Assembly: GCA_015207155.1 (NCBI GenBank)
Contig: JADEXK010000022.1
Coordinates: forward strand, 18,430-82,429
Reading direction: 5' to 3'
DNA: 64,000 bases
Source of the DNA: Nostocales cyanobacterium LEGE 11386
GTDB taxonomy: Bacteria; Cyanobacteriota; Cyanobacteriia; Cyanobacteriales; Nostocaceae
The position numbers were made by a program, and so were the translations under genes. Below are positions 36,350 through 44,751 of the stretch, piece after piece. Within the stretch, counting starts at the first letter, position 1; every line of letters begins with the position of its first letter. A model generated the notes under the pieces. That model searched no databases, was not told the DNA's origin, and saw nothing but the letters and a program-made list of their open reading frames with translations.

Positions 36350-37438
36350 TTACTTTAAAGGTTGGTATATATCCTCAGAACTGGGGTTGAGGTAGGGACG
36401 CTGCAAATCAATAAAATGACGTGCAAAGTGTTGGTCAATCACCCTCATCCGCTCTTCCATTGCATTCTTACCTTTTTGCCAAGCTTCCAACAAAGCATTG
36501 GCGACAATTTGGCAACGGTTCATGCCAAAACTTTCCTGTGCCGCAAATTTTTGGGTTGGTTCTTCGGCTAAACCTAGACCTGGTGCTAAAAACTTGGTGA
36601 ACAAAGGTATTTCTACTCGAAAATGAGATTGATGCTCATGATAAACAGCCTGAAGGATTTTGCGAATTGCTGGATAGTCCTGGCGTTCAAAGTAGAGTAA
36701 TCCTGAGTCATAGCGTCCGTATGCAGCAGGATTGTAAAGAACCTGAAAAGTGAAAGGAATGTTAGCTGCATTTAGTTGCTGTGTCAGTCCATCCATGAGG
36801 GCGATCGCACCAGATGATGTGAAATTAAAATAGATTCTTCCTGTGCCCAAATCAGCATCTGGGTTACCCTGCTTTTCCTGTCCCACATTGCTTACTGCCA
36901 AATAACAGCCCTTTTGCAGGCGATTTTTAGGCATCCAAATAGCTACTGATTCCCCTACTTTGGCAGATTTTTGACCAGGTTTAAGATGACATTCAGGCTC
37001 AATATACAATGTCAAACCACCTTTAGTTACTGCCATACTCCCATCTGGTTCTAGACGCAACACCTGCCAACTAGGGTCAAAATAACCTGTACCATAATTG
37101 CTAGCTTGTAGTTGCTCGTAAAATTCCCAATCGACATCCAAAACAGAATTATTTTCTACATTTTGGTATGGCGAGCAATTAGCAGTTTGGGTATTGACTG
37201 CCAAAATGCTTTGCAAAGAACCATTGTAATAGATACCGTAAAGGAAATTTCGCAGTAGTAAGGTGAGATATTTATGCTGTAATGCCGCAGAATTTTGCTG
37301 AAATCTGTCTGCTACTTTACTTGGCAGAGCAAACGGTTGATAGTTGGGATGGTAAATACAAAAGTTTGACTCAATCTGGATATTACCAGCAATGTCGAGC
37401 AGGGAAGTTAGCAGTGGATTGGTAGAAGAATCTAACAT
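36350..37438 (-). CDS. HopA1-family protein (candidate phospho-Ser/Thr lyase of a RiPP dehydratase pair)
   Basis: The 362-residue protein carries the HopA1-family core in its C-terminal 170 residues: GRIYFNFTSSGAIALMDGL, IPFTFQVLYNP, YGRYDSGLLYFE, VEIPLFTKFLAPGLGLAEEP and SFGMNRCQIVANALLEAW. The family was named for a type III effector, but in class V lanthipeptide and thioamitide clusters such proteins (LxmY, Cao9, TvaD) act with an APH-like kinase to turn Ser/Thr into dehydro residues. Exactly such a kinase lies 61 bases upstream on the same strand. It is a free enzyme without signal or membrane segment. A RiPP role is an inference from the pairing. Confidence 0.8.
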   Translation of the reverse strand: MLDSSTNPLLTSLLDIAGNIQIESNFCIYHPNYQPFALPSKVADRFQQNSAALQHKYLTLLLRNFLYGIYYNGSLQSILAVNTQTANCSPYQNVENNSVLDVDWEFYEQLQASNYGTGYFDPSWQVLRLEPDGSMAVTKGGLTLYIEPECHLKPGQKSAKVGESVAIWMPKNRLQKGCYLAVSNVGQEKQGNPDADLGTGRIYFNFTSSGAIALMDGLTQQLNAANIPFTFQVLYNPAAYGRYDSGLLYFERQDYPAIRKILQAVYHEHQSHFRVEIPLFTKFLAPGLGLAEEPTQKFAAQESFGMNRCQIVANALLEAWQKGKNAMEERMRVIDQHFARHFIDLQRPYLNPSSEDIYQPLK

Positions 37439-37499
37439 TTATCAAAATTCACAATTAATCATTAAAATTAAACAAACACTACGCCACAACTTTCCTGGC

Positions 37500-38738
37500 T
37501 TAACAACCCCGCAGACGAGTTTTTTCGTAGTATAGACGAATTAATTGCTGCTCTTTTTCTGGTTGTGGGAGTTTAAGGATTTTTACCAAAGGGTTGAGAA
37601 TTTCTGACTCAGAAACACCGAAAATACTTAATACAGATATTTCGGGTATAGTGAGTAGATTTTTAGCAATCTGAAGCATACAAATGTCAGCATTACTAAA
37701 ATATTTGCGACAGGTAATCGTTTCTTGAATTTGATGAATCAGTGCTAGACCTGTAAACTGAATCACCCGCATGATAAAGTCACTACGGTACTCCAAAATC
37801 ATGGGAAAGGCATTGAGATAAGCCCGAATTAAAGCTAATAATGAAGGTTGAAGCAGCTCTAGGGGTGTCATTGCTAGACACAAAGATTCTTCTATTTCCA
37901 TGGCGGGATCTACTACAAGGCTAGAAAGCCAAACCCCTAAATAACTTGCTATGAGAGTTCCCAAATCAAAAGCTGGATCTCCCCAAGCACATGCTTCCCA
38001 ATCAATCAAACGCACCAAGCAATTGTCTAGTTGATGCCAACGAGAATGAATTAGAATGTTATTTAATTTCAGGTCGTTGTGAGTCAAGCAGCAAGGTTGC
38101 CATTCATATGCCAAATCAGCGATCGCAGATTCTAAACTCTCATAACGCTGATAAAGTACGTAGAATTTCAGCGCCTCAGTGGGAACTGTACCAAAAATCT
38201 CTGGGCTAATTGAGCCGATCCCTTGTGCTGGATTATAAAAGCTATAGCGAAACTGTCCTTGTGGCGCAGTTGCCATAAAGTTACGATATTCTCGGTGTTG
38301 GAAGGTGGCACGATGTAATCCTGCTAAGGTACTGCCAATGGCTGTAGCAATCTCTGCGGGGAAAACATTGTTGTGGTGATAAAATCCACCCAAATCCAAA
38401 TATTCACTTAAATAGTTACGGACAAGGATAGAATTTTCCTCGTCAAAATTTAGTACTAATGGTGCGATCGCCGAAATGTTGCCTAGAACTGGAAACTGCT
38501 GAAGCAATTGGTGAAACAGCCACTCATTAAAAAACTCATAAGGGGTTTCATTATTTTCAATATTACGTTTTTGTTTAACCAGCAGTTTGCGATTACCTGC
38601 TAGGGTCACCAGTAAATTGAAATTATTCTTGCTACTTTCCAGCAACTCATATTCGTGTGATGCTCCATCTTCTGAGCTACACAGACCTGTCTCTTGCAGA
38701 TACTGGATAACGTTGTGAGAAGACAGTGGTAATAACAT
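37500..38738 (-). CDS. Aminoglycoside-phosphotransferase-like kinase (APH fold), partner of the HopA1 protein
   Basis: The 412-residue protein has the APH/choline-kinase fold. The N-lobe includes NRKLLVKQK (ATP-anchoring Lys). The catalytic loop is LTHNDLKLNNILI (H220, D222) and the metal-binding motif is LIDWEACAWGDPAFDLG (D246), all intact. Homologues TvaC, LxmK and Cao7 phosphorylate Ser/Thr of a precursor peptide before elimination by a HopA1 partner. Others phosphorylate antibiotics or small alcohols. The gene is directly upstream of the HopA1 gene, so the pair is probably one operon. No obvious precursor peptide adjoins it. Confidence 0.85.
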   Translation of the reverse strand: MLLPLSSHNVIQYLQETGLCSSEDGASHEYELLESSKNNFNLLVTLAGNRKLLVKQKRNIENNETPYEFFNEWLFHQLLQQFPVLGNISAIAPLVLNFDEENSILVRNYLSEYLDLGGFYHHNNVFPAEIATAIGSTLAGLHRATFQHREYRNFMATAPQGQFRYSFYNPAQGIGSISPEIFGTVPTEALKFYVLYQRYESLESAIADLAYEWQPCCLTHNDLKLNNILIHSRWHQLDNCLVRLIDWEACAWGDPAFDLGTLIASYLGVWLSSLVVDPAMEIEESLCLAMTPLELLQPSLLALIRAYLNAFPMILEYRSDFIMRVIQFTGLALIHQIQETITCRKYFSNADICMLQIAKNLLTIPEISVLSIFGVSESEILNPLVKILKLPQPEKEQQLIRLYYEKTRLRGC

Positions 38739-39995
38739 GTATTATGTCCTACTTCGTAAAATTGCTGAGAAAATCACCATTATTTGAGATTGATTTAGCT
38801 TTAGCAGTTTTGGTAGACAGCAACAAGTGGGCGAATGTCAATTATGTTTACTCCAATCTATTCATATCTCATTTGTCAGATAAAAACCTGCCAAGATGGC
38901 AAGATAAGTTTGATTTTTACTTTAAATTTTGCTGCTAATCACATCGAATCTTTAAACTTAATTTATTTACTTACTTCTAGATGTTTGGAGCTTTTTAGTT
39001 GGGGTATTTTACAGATTGCTATCTCATATTTTTGAGTAATTAACAATAGTTCATCCTTGTGGTTAGTTATATTTATAACTTAAGGTTATCAGTATCAAGT
39101 AAAAAGCTGAATGCATAAATATTGTTAATAGCTAACCTGTATACAAGATAGTTTTACCTGGGAATTTAGGTTACTGGTAGTTATCCTCGATATAAATTTT
39201 TGGTAGTTTATGCAACATTGTTTTTTATCTTGATCAAGAACAATTGAACTACAACTTTTTACTGTTTTTTAGATTCAGCAAGCTTGCTTCATTAGCTAAA
39301 TAAACAGCAAAAAACTACCTAGAGATGGATGTTATGAGATGCTAAATATTTGTTCCTATTGATAGGATGCTAATAAATGCAGTATGAATAACAATCCAGA
39401 TCATTTTGAGTACGGTTTCCCATTCGTCAAAATTATTCTCGACGAGTAGGGGAGAATTTCTGAAAGCCTCAACACCGTGAGAATTACACACAACCTTATT
39501 TTTATTTATCATCACAAATTCAAAAAAACCGGATGTTTTAGGCAAGAAATTATTAATTTTTTGTTGTCAAATATTAATGATTTATGCTTATAGGCTCGCT
39601 AGCATGTCACTGGGAATGCCCACATTATTAATCAGGTTGTAGCTAGCAAATTACAGCTTTCCCTCAGGAGGCTTTAGCTGAGGACTTCCAAATAAAAAAA
39701 ACTTTCTGTTGCGATGGTAGCAGGGGATGCAGAGCTAAATGAGTCACAAACAATAAAAATGCCCGACTTCTTGTAGACACTCGCAGGGTAGAAGTTGAGC
39801 ATCTGAGCCTCTCGTTATTTGCCAATCAAAGAGGATTGCTATAGTAATTTCTGATACACAGGCTTTTTTCATCGCTGGTGATGTGACAAAGCTAACGCTA
39901 TGGTAATATAAATGTACTATAAAAAATCAGTAAAAGCTGGGAGGGTGTTCTATGAAATAACTATGGGAGGATAATTGTGATCTGCTGGTAACCAG
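38739..39995. other. 1.26-kb AT-rich region without a convincing gene
   Basis: It must carry the promoter of the kinase-HopA1 pair. I looked for a short precursor-type gene. The best candidate is a 42-codon minus-strand frame at 39674-39802 with a GAGAGG Shine-Dalgarno five bases before its ATG and a product rich in Ser/Thr (segment CDSFSSASPATIATES). A 64-codon plus-strand frame from 38744 (MSYFVKLLRK..., ending FKFCC) and a 56-codon minus-strand frame from 39512 have no good ribosome site. CCTCAG/CTGAGG at 39662-39683 forms a short hairpin. Confidence 0.4.
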
Positions 39996-40298
39996 TTAAT
40001 TCATCATTAAAGTCAGTGCCAATATACCCAAAATCACCATCAATCCCGCAGGCATAAATTTACGTGTTTTAGCTAATCTAAACGTAAAGAAAAGTACTAA
40101 AATAGCGGTAACTAAAACTGCTAAAGTCAAAGCCCATGCTTGGCCTTGGAGTTGAAAGTAAGCGGCGAAAATTAGTAATAAACCGCTAACCATACCACTG
40201 AGAAGCGAAACTTGACTATTAGCCTGAATGTAGCCGATGATGCCACCAATAATCGCTAAAATACCGTAGGTAAAAGCAGCAGTAATACTTAAATTCAT
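39996..40298 (-). CDS. TMEM14-family small membrane protein
   Basis: A 100-residue protein with four membrane helices and the TMEM14 pattern: YGILAIIGGIIGYIQANSQVSL, GMVSGLLLIFAAYF, a third helix, then RLAKTRKFMPAGLMVILGILAL. Eukaryotic members move fatty acids or porphyrins across organelle membranes. Cyanobacterial ones are uncharacterised. It is a single gene, convergent to nothing, with AT-rich flanks. Confidence 0.85.
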   Translation of the reverse strand: MNLSITAAFTYGILAIIGGIIGYIQANSQVSLLSGMVSGLLLIFAAYFQLQGQAWALTLAVLVTAILVLFFTFRLAKTRKFMPAGLMVILGILALTLMMN

Positions 40299-40385
40299 TG
40301 TTAAAACCTATGTAGATTTTGATTTTGCTGCCAGGGTCAGCAGACAATTTACCATAGCTGTTTAGCTACATCACCCATTTGATTG

Positions 40386-41720
40386 ATGGATAATCAAGCG
40401 ATGCCAACAGCAAGTAGTTCATCTTATAGCCATGCCCAGGTTCAATTCCTCCAGCGTCAAGCAGCCTCACTATTACTGTACCAATCCGTCCTCCAGAGCG
40501 AAGTGGGGATCGCATTTCTTGACCTGTTGCAAGCGATACGTTACACTGATGCCGATGCAAGGGGTTGCCTCCAAGCCTATGGTGGTTACTTTTACGCCTT
40601 AGCTGCTATAAATCAAAATTGGGAAGATTACCTAATTACTCAAATTCTCATCTCTGACAATCCTTTTAGTAGGCTTGCTCAACAGCGAGATTTTAAGGAT
40701 TTACCCCTGGCTTTATTAGCAGCCACTGAGCATGATTTACAGGTGTTGCAAAGTCTCTATGAATGTAGCAGTGCTTCTTTGAGTGAGTGGGTACAAACTG
40801 TAGCTCATTTACCAGTTTCGCCTGTTGTGTGGTACAGAGAGCAAAATCTCAAAATAGAGACAAAATTAATAGTGTCTCTACAAAAGTTAGAAAATTGGGC
40901 TGATGCTGTAGAAGAGTTAGCCGCTTATTATCGGCAATTTGGCACAGGTTTATTTGCACAATATCATGCCTTGCGCTGGCAAGATGGGAAGTTTGTTGGC
41001 ATCCGGTATCATGATCCAGTCAGGCTAGATACTCTAGTCGGTTACGAGTCGCAGCAAGATACTTTAATTAAAAATACAGAGTTTTTATTATCAGGAGAGG
41101 TGGCACTGCACATATTACTTTACGGTAGTCGGGGGTCGGGAAAATCTTCTTTAGTCAAAGCTTTATTGAATGAGTATGGCGATCGCCACCTCCGCTTATT
41201 GGAAGTGGCAAAATCTGACTTGCGGGATCTACCAAAAATTGTGGAACAACTGCGAGGAGTGCCACAAAAATTTATTATCTTCGTTGATGATCTTTCCTTT
41301 GAAGAAGATGATGATGCTTTTAAAGCCCTAAAAGTAGTTTTGGAAGGTAATTTAACTGCCAGGCCGCAAAACGTAGTTGTATACGCCACTTCCAATCGTC
41401 GCCACTTGATTCGCGAATTTTTTGCCGATAGACCCACTCCCAAAGATCACGAAGAAATCCATGCCTGGGATACGATGCAGGAGAAGCTTTCGTTTAGCGA
41501 TCGCTTTGGTCTGACCTTAACTTTTGAGGCAGCCGATCAAAAAACTTATTTAAAAATCGTCCGACATCTAGCAGCACAAGCCAAAATTCATATTAGCCAG
41601 GATGATTTAGAATATCAAGCATTACAGTGGGCAACTCGCCACAACGGTCGCTCCGGACGCACAGCGCAGCAGTTCGTAGATTTTCTCAAAGCAGATTTTG
41701 CACTATATAAATGCAAATAA
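40386..41720 (+). CDS. DUF815-family AAA+ ATPase
   Basis: The 444-residue protein starts at ATG 40386, with a second ATG at 40401. The N-terminal 200 residues are helical and unassigned. The AAA module follows: LDTLVGYESQQDTLIKNTE, Walker A YGSRGSGKSSLVKA, Walker B FIIFVDDLSFEEDDD, sensor VVVYATSNRRHLIREF and a lid with FSDRFGLTLTFE. This matches DUF815 proteins, whose task is unknown, though the fold is close to the IstB/DnaC group. It is followed by the TerB_C/DUF2791 pair after 124 bases, but a shared function is not evident. Confidence 0.88.
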   Translation: MDNQAMPTASSSSYSHAQVQFLQRQAASLLLYQSVLQSEVGIAFLDLLQAIRYTDADARGCLQAYGGYFYALAAINQNWEDYLITQILISDNPFSRLAQQRDFKDLPLALLAATEHDLQVLQSLYECSSASLSEWVQTVAHLPVSPVVWYREQNLKIETKLIVSLQKLENWADAVEELAAYYRQFGTGLFAQYHALRWQDGKFVGIRYHDPVRLDTLVGYESQQDTLIKNTEFLLSGEVALHILLYGSRGSGKSSLVKALLNEYGDRHLRLLEVAKSDLRDLPKIVEQLRGVPQKFIIFVDDLSFEEDDDAFKALKVVLEGNLTARPQNVVVYATSNRRHLIREFFADRPTPKDHEEIHAWDTMQEKLSFSDRFGLTLTFEAADQKTYLKIVRHLAAQAKIHISQDDLEYQALQWATRHNGRSGRTAQQFVDFLKADFALYKCK

Positions 41721-41844
41721 AAATTCATTCCACACATAGTTGTGAAATCAATTGAGTAGTGATGTTTATTTTGGATTACTTCCCGAAAAATATTATGTAC
41801 AAATACTTACAACTGAATATTTCAGCACAACAATGTGAGAATTA

Positions 41845-43185
41845 ATGAGCTTAAGAACTACTTATTTTGATAACTCAACTACGCTAAAAATAACCAATAT
41901 GCAATCAGCAATGGTCAGCAATCGATATATTCTAGGCATAGTTGCCTTTAGTGTAAGTTTTGGCATTAGTCTCGTCCCTAACTGGGATTTTAATCAAGCC
42001 TTGATCACAGGTATAATTACTACACTTGCTACCTATGCAGCAGCATTGTTTATAGATAAGCGCCGCAGAAACTATGAATTGCTTGTTTTAGGTTCACTCC
42101 GCAAGCGAATCAAAGATATGGAAGGATTAAAGTTTCGTATTGTCAAAGAAATTAATCAAATAGAAGAGCATCGCAATTTATTATACGCAGAATCAAGAAA
42201 ACTGGAAAATCAAATTTTAGAATGTCGTAATCAACGAGATATTCTCCATCGAGACTTAGGCACATTTGCTGGACAAAAAAAGCAGTTAGAAGCCGAAACC
42301 AGTAGCCTGAATACCGAAATTGCCACTCTAGAACAAAGTAAAGCAGAACTGAATCATTCTTTCTCTCACCTTATAGCAGAAAAACGCCATTTGGAGTTGC
42401 AGTGTAATTTATGTCGCTCGGAAATTGCTCAATTGCAAAACCAAATTTGCGAACTGCAACAAGAAAAACACGAACTTGAAAGTAGTTTAACTCTGCTAGG
42501 TAGACTCAAACCTCAACTAGAAGAAAAAATGTATGAATTACGAATCAATATTCAAGAAATAGAAACTGAGGTAAATCAGCAAAATCAATTATTGGTATCC
42601 ACTAAGTATGAAACAGAAAGTTTAGCAGATAATCTCAAGAAATTACAAACTCAAATAACAGAAAAAGAATCAGAATTAAAACAGATAGAGGGTCAAGTTT
42701 CGTTGTTGCAAGATGAACGAGACTTGTTACAAAACCAAGTATGGGAATTACTTCAACAAACAGAAACACTCAATCCAGAACTGTTACCTGAAAATTTGCA
42801 AGGGGATGAAAACGAATCGTTTCCTTTTTCAGAATTAGTTGACCCCTTAGAATCAATAGGCACGACATCTAATATATCTGGTTTTTTATCTGAAGAATGG
42901 AATGAGTTTTTAGAAAAACTACCGAGGCATGAAATTCAGGTATTAAAAGCCATCGTAGAGCAAGATCATCCCCAGGCAATTATTAAACAAATTGCCGAAG
43001 CAAATATTACCATGCCAAATCTATTAATTGATTCTATAAATGAACGTGCCAATGATACTATTGGTGAATTAATCATTGCATCTAATTTGGAAATTCCAAA
43101 AGTGTATCAAGAGCATGTAGTCAACGTCAGAAAAATGCTGGCTGTGCATCAAGACCTCATGGCTAGACAAGCCTCATCAAATTAA
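41845..43185 (+). CDS. Membrane-anchored coiled-coil protein with C-terminal TerB_C domain
   Basis: The 446-residue protein has two N-terminal membrane helices (about residues 28-45 and 52-72) and then a continuous coiled coil of about 240 residues (75-315, rich in LEN, LEAE and QLQ heptads). After an acidic linker comes a C-terminal domain: SEEWNEFLEKLPRHEIQVLKAI, NITMPNLLIDSINERANDTIGELII, IPKVYQEHVVNVRKML. That last part resembles the TerB_C domain of tellurite/stress-response systems. It precedes the DUF2791 ATPase gene by 77 bases and looks operonic. It would be a rod tethered to the membrane with a sensor or ATPase-docking head. The TerB_C call is by eye. Confidence 0.7.
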   Translation: MSLRTTYFDNSTTLKITNMQSAMVSNRYILGIVAFSVSFGISLVPNWDFNQALITGIITTLATYAAALFIDKRRRNYELLVLGSLRKRIKDMEGLKFRIVKEINQIEEHRNLLYAESRKLENQILECRNQRDILHRDLGTFAGQKKQLEAETSSLNTEIATLEQSKAELNHSFSHLIAEKRHLELQCNLCRSEIAQLQNQICELQQEKHELESSLTLLGRLKPQLEEKMYELRINIQEIETEVNQQNQLLVSTKYETESLADNLKKLQTQITEKESELKQIEGQVSLLQDERDLLQNQVWELLQQTETLNPELLPENLQGDENESFPFSELVDPLESIGTTSNISGFLSEEWNEFLEKLPRHEIQVLKAIVEQDHPQAIIKQIAEANITMPNLLIDSINERANDTIGELIIASNLEIPKVYQEHVVNVRKMLAVHQDLMARQASSN

Positions 43186-43262
43186 AATTATTTAGTAATT
43201 AGGTGTATATCCAATCGACTGAATATATACCTCTGCATTAAAAATCTAATGAAGTAAATTAC

Positions 43263-44588
43263 ATGGCCAAGCTCAAACTCTCGAAAAAAATTTCCACTGC
43301 TTTAATTAAATCCCTAGGTGCAGGAGTAGTACCGAGGATAGGAGTTGAGCATATTGCAGTTGGTCGAGAACAAGAACTTAAAAGCCTATCACAAAATCTT
43401 GATGATATAGCAGAAGGTGTAGCAGCATTTCGCTTTATAATTGGTAACTATGGCTCAGGCAAAAGCTTCATTCTACAACTAGTCCGTAACCGAGCGATGG
43501 AGCAAGGTTTTGTTGTGGCTGATGCTGATTTATCATCCGAACGCCGATTAGCCGGAACCAACAATGAAGGTTTAGCAACTTATCGAGAATTAATGAGCCA
43601 CCTGGCTACAAAAACTCGCCCTGACGGTGGTGCTTTAGTTGCGATTTTGGAAGGTTGGATTAATAAAATTCAACAAGAAGTGGTTAAAGAAACAAACTTG
43701 CGCCCCAATGACGATGGTTTCGATGACCAAGTTGAAGCAAAAATTAGAGAAGTTGTTCAGTATATTGAAGATTTAGTGCATGGCTTTGATTTTGGCAGTG
43801 TTATCATTGCTTATTGGCGTGGCTATCGGTTGGATAATGATGATTTAAAAAATGCGGCTATGCGCTGGTTACGTGGAGAATTCAGCACTAAGATTGAGGC
43901 CAAAGCAGCATTAGGAGTACGCGTTATTATTGATGATGATAGTTGGTATGACTATATCAAGCTATTTGCTAAGTTTATAGCAGAGATTGGCTATAAAGGA
44001 CTTTTAGTTTTAGTTGATGAAGCCGTAAATTTATATCAAATATCCACTACGGTAACGCGGGAAAAGAATTATAACAGACTACTAACAATGTTTAATGACA
44101 CCATGCAATGCAAAGCTGAACATCTTGGCATTTTCATTGGTGGAACAACCAAATTTTTAGAAGACCCCAACCGGGGACTTTTTGCTGACCAAGCTTGGCG
44201 AAGACGTACCAAAGAAAGTCGTTTTGTCACACAGTCTGGTCTTCAGGAATATTTGGGGCCAGTAATTAGGTTGAACCCGTTGAGTGAAGCAGAAATCCTC
44301 ACACTGCTGCAAAACTTAACTGAGATTCATGCACTCAATTTTAGTTATGAAAAAACTTTAACGAATCGTGAGTTGCAAGAATTTGTACAAGAAATCGTCA
44401 ATCGCTTGGGTGCAGAAGCATTACTCACACCGGGGGAAATCGTTCGTGATTTTATTAGTGTGCTGAATATCCTCCAACAAAATCCAGAAATTGTCTTTAG
44501 TCAACTAATTCATGATTCTCAATTTAAACCTACGTCTATGGGAAAGGATATAGATGAGGATGACGATGCAGCAGAATTTAGTTTATGA
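43263..44588 (+). CDS. DUF2791/BrxD-like ATP-binding protein
   Basis: The 441-residue P-loop ATPase has Walker A IIGNYGSGKS (residues 59-68), Walker B GLLVLVDEAVNLY (about 243-255) and the family signature GIFIGGTTKFLEDPNRGLF followed by an RRR basic motif (AWRRRTKESRF). DUF2791 ATPases occur as BrxD in BREX phage defence and in loci with TerB-domain proteins and helicases. The C-terminus is acidic (KDIDEDDDAAEF). Here the only partner is the coiled-coil TerB_C protein. The helicase common to such loci is missing, and the next gene runs the other way. Confidence 0.82.
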   Translation: MAKLKLSKKISTALIKSLGAGVVPRIGVEHIAVGREQELKSLSQNLDDIAEGVAAFRFIIGNYGSGKSFILQLVRNRAMEQGFVVADADLSSERRLAGTNNEGLATYRELMSHLATKTRPDGGALVAILEGWINKIQQEVVKETNLRPNDDGFDDQVEAKIREVVQYIEDLVHGFDFGSVIIAYWRGYRLDNDDLKNAAMRWLRGEFSTKIEAKAALGVRVIIDDDSWYDYIKLFAKFIAEIGYKGLLVLVDEAVNLYQISTTVTREKNYNRLLTMFNDTMQCKAEHLGIFIGGTTKFLEDPNRGLFADQAWRRRTKESRFVTQSGLQEYLGPVIRLNPLSEAEILTLLQNLTEIHALNFSYEKTLTNRELQEFVQEIVNRLGAEALLTPGEIVRDFISVLNILQQNPEIVFSQLIHDSQFKPTSMGKDIDEDDDAAEFSL

Positions 44589-44751
44589 TTAAGTAGCATT
44601 AGTCAACGAACCACGAAGGACACAAAGATCACAAAGCAAGAAGAAAAATTAAGAGAAACTAAGAATGAGTTCAACTATGAAAATTAGATTGATTTTTTGT
44701 TTTTTAAGTAAGCTGATAGACTCAATATTTTAAGACAGTTTAATTAACAGC

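Noticed and set aside
38726..38938. Plus-strand frame divergent from the APH-like kinase, ending in Cys-Cys
   Set aside because: Considered as a precursor peptide, but it overlaps the kinase start, has no Shine-Dalgarno and is poor in Ser/Thr/Cys clusters.
39342..39512. 56-codon minus-strand frame in the same gap
   Set aside because: There is no ribosome site, and the hydrophobic C-terminus does not resemble a leader-core peptide. It may be debris of an older gene.
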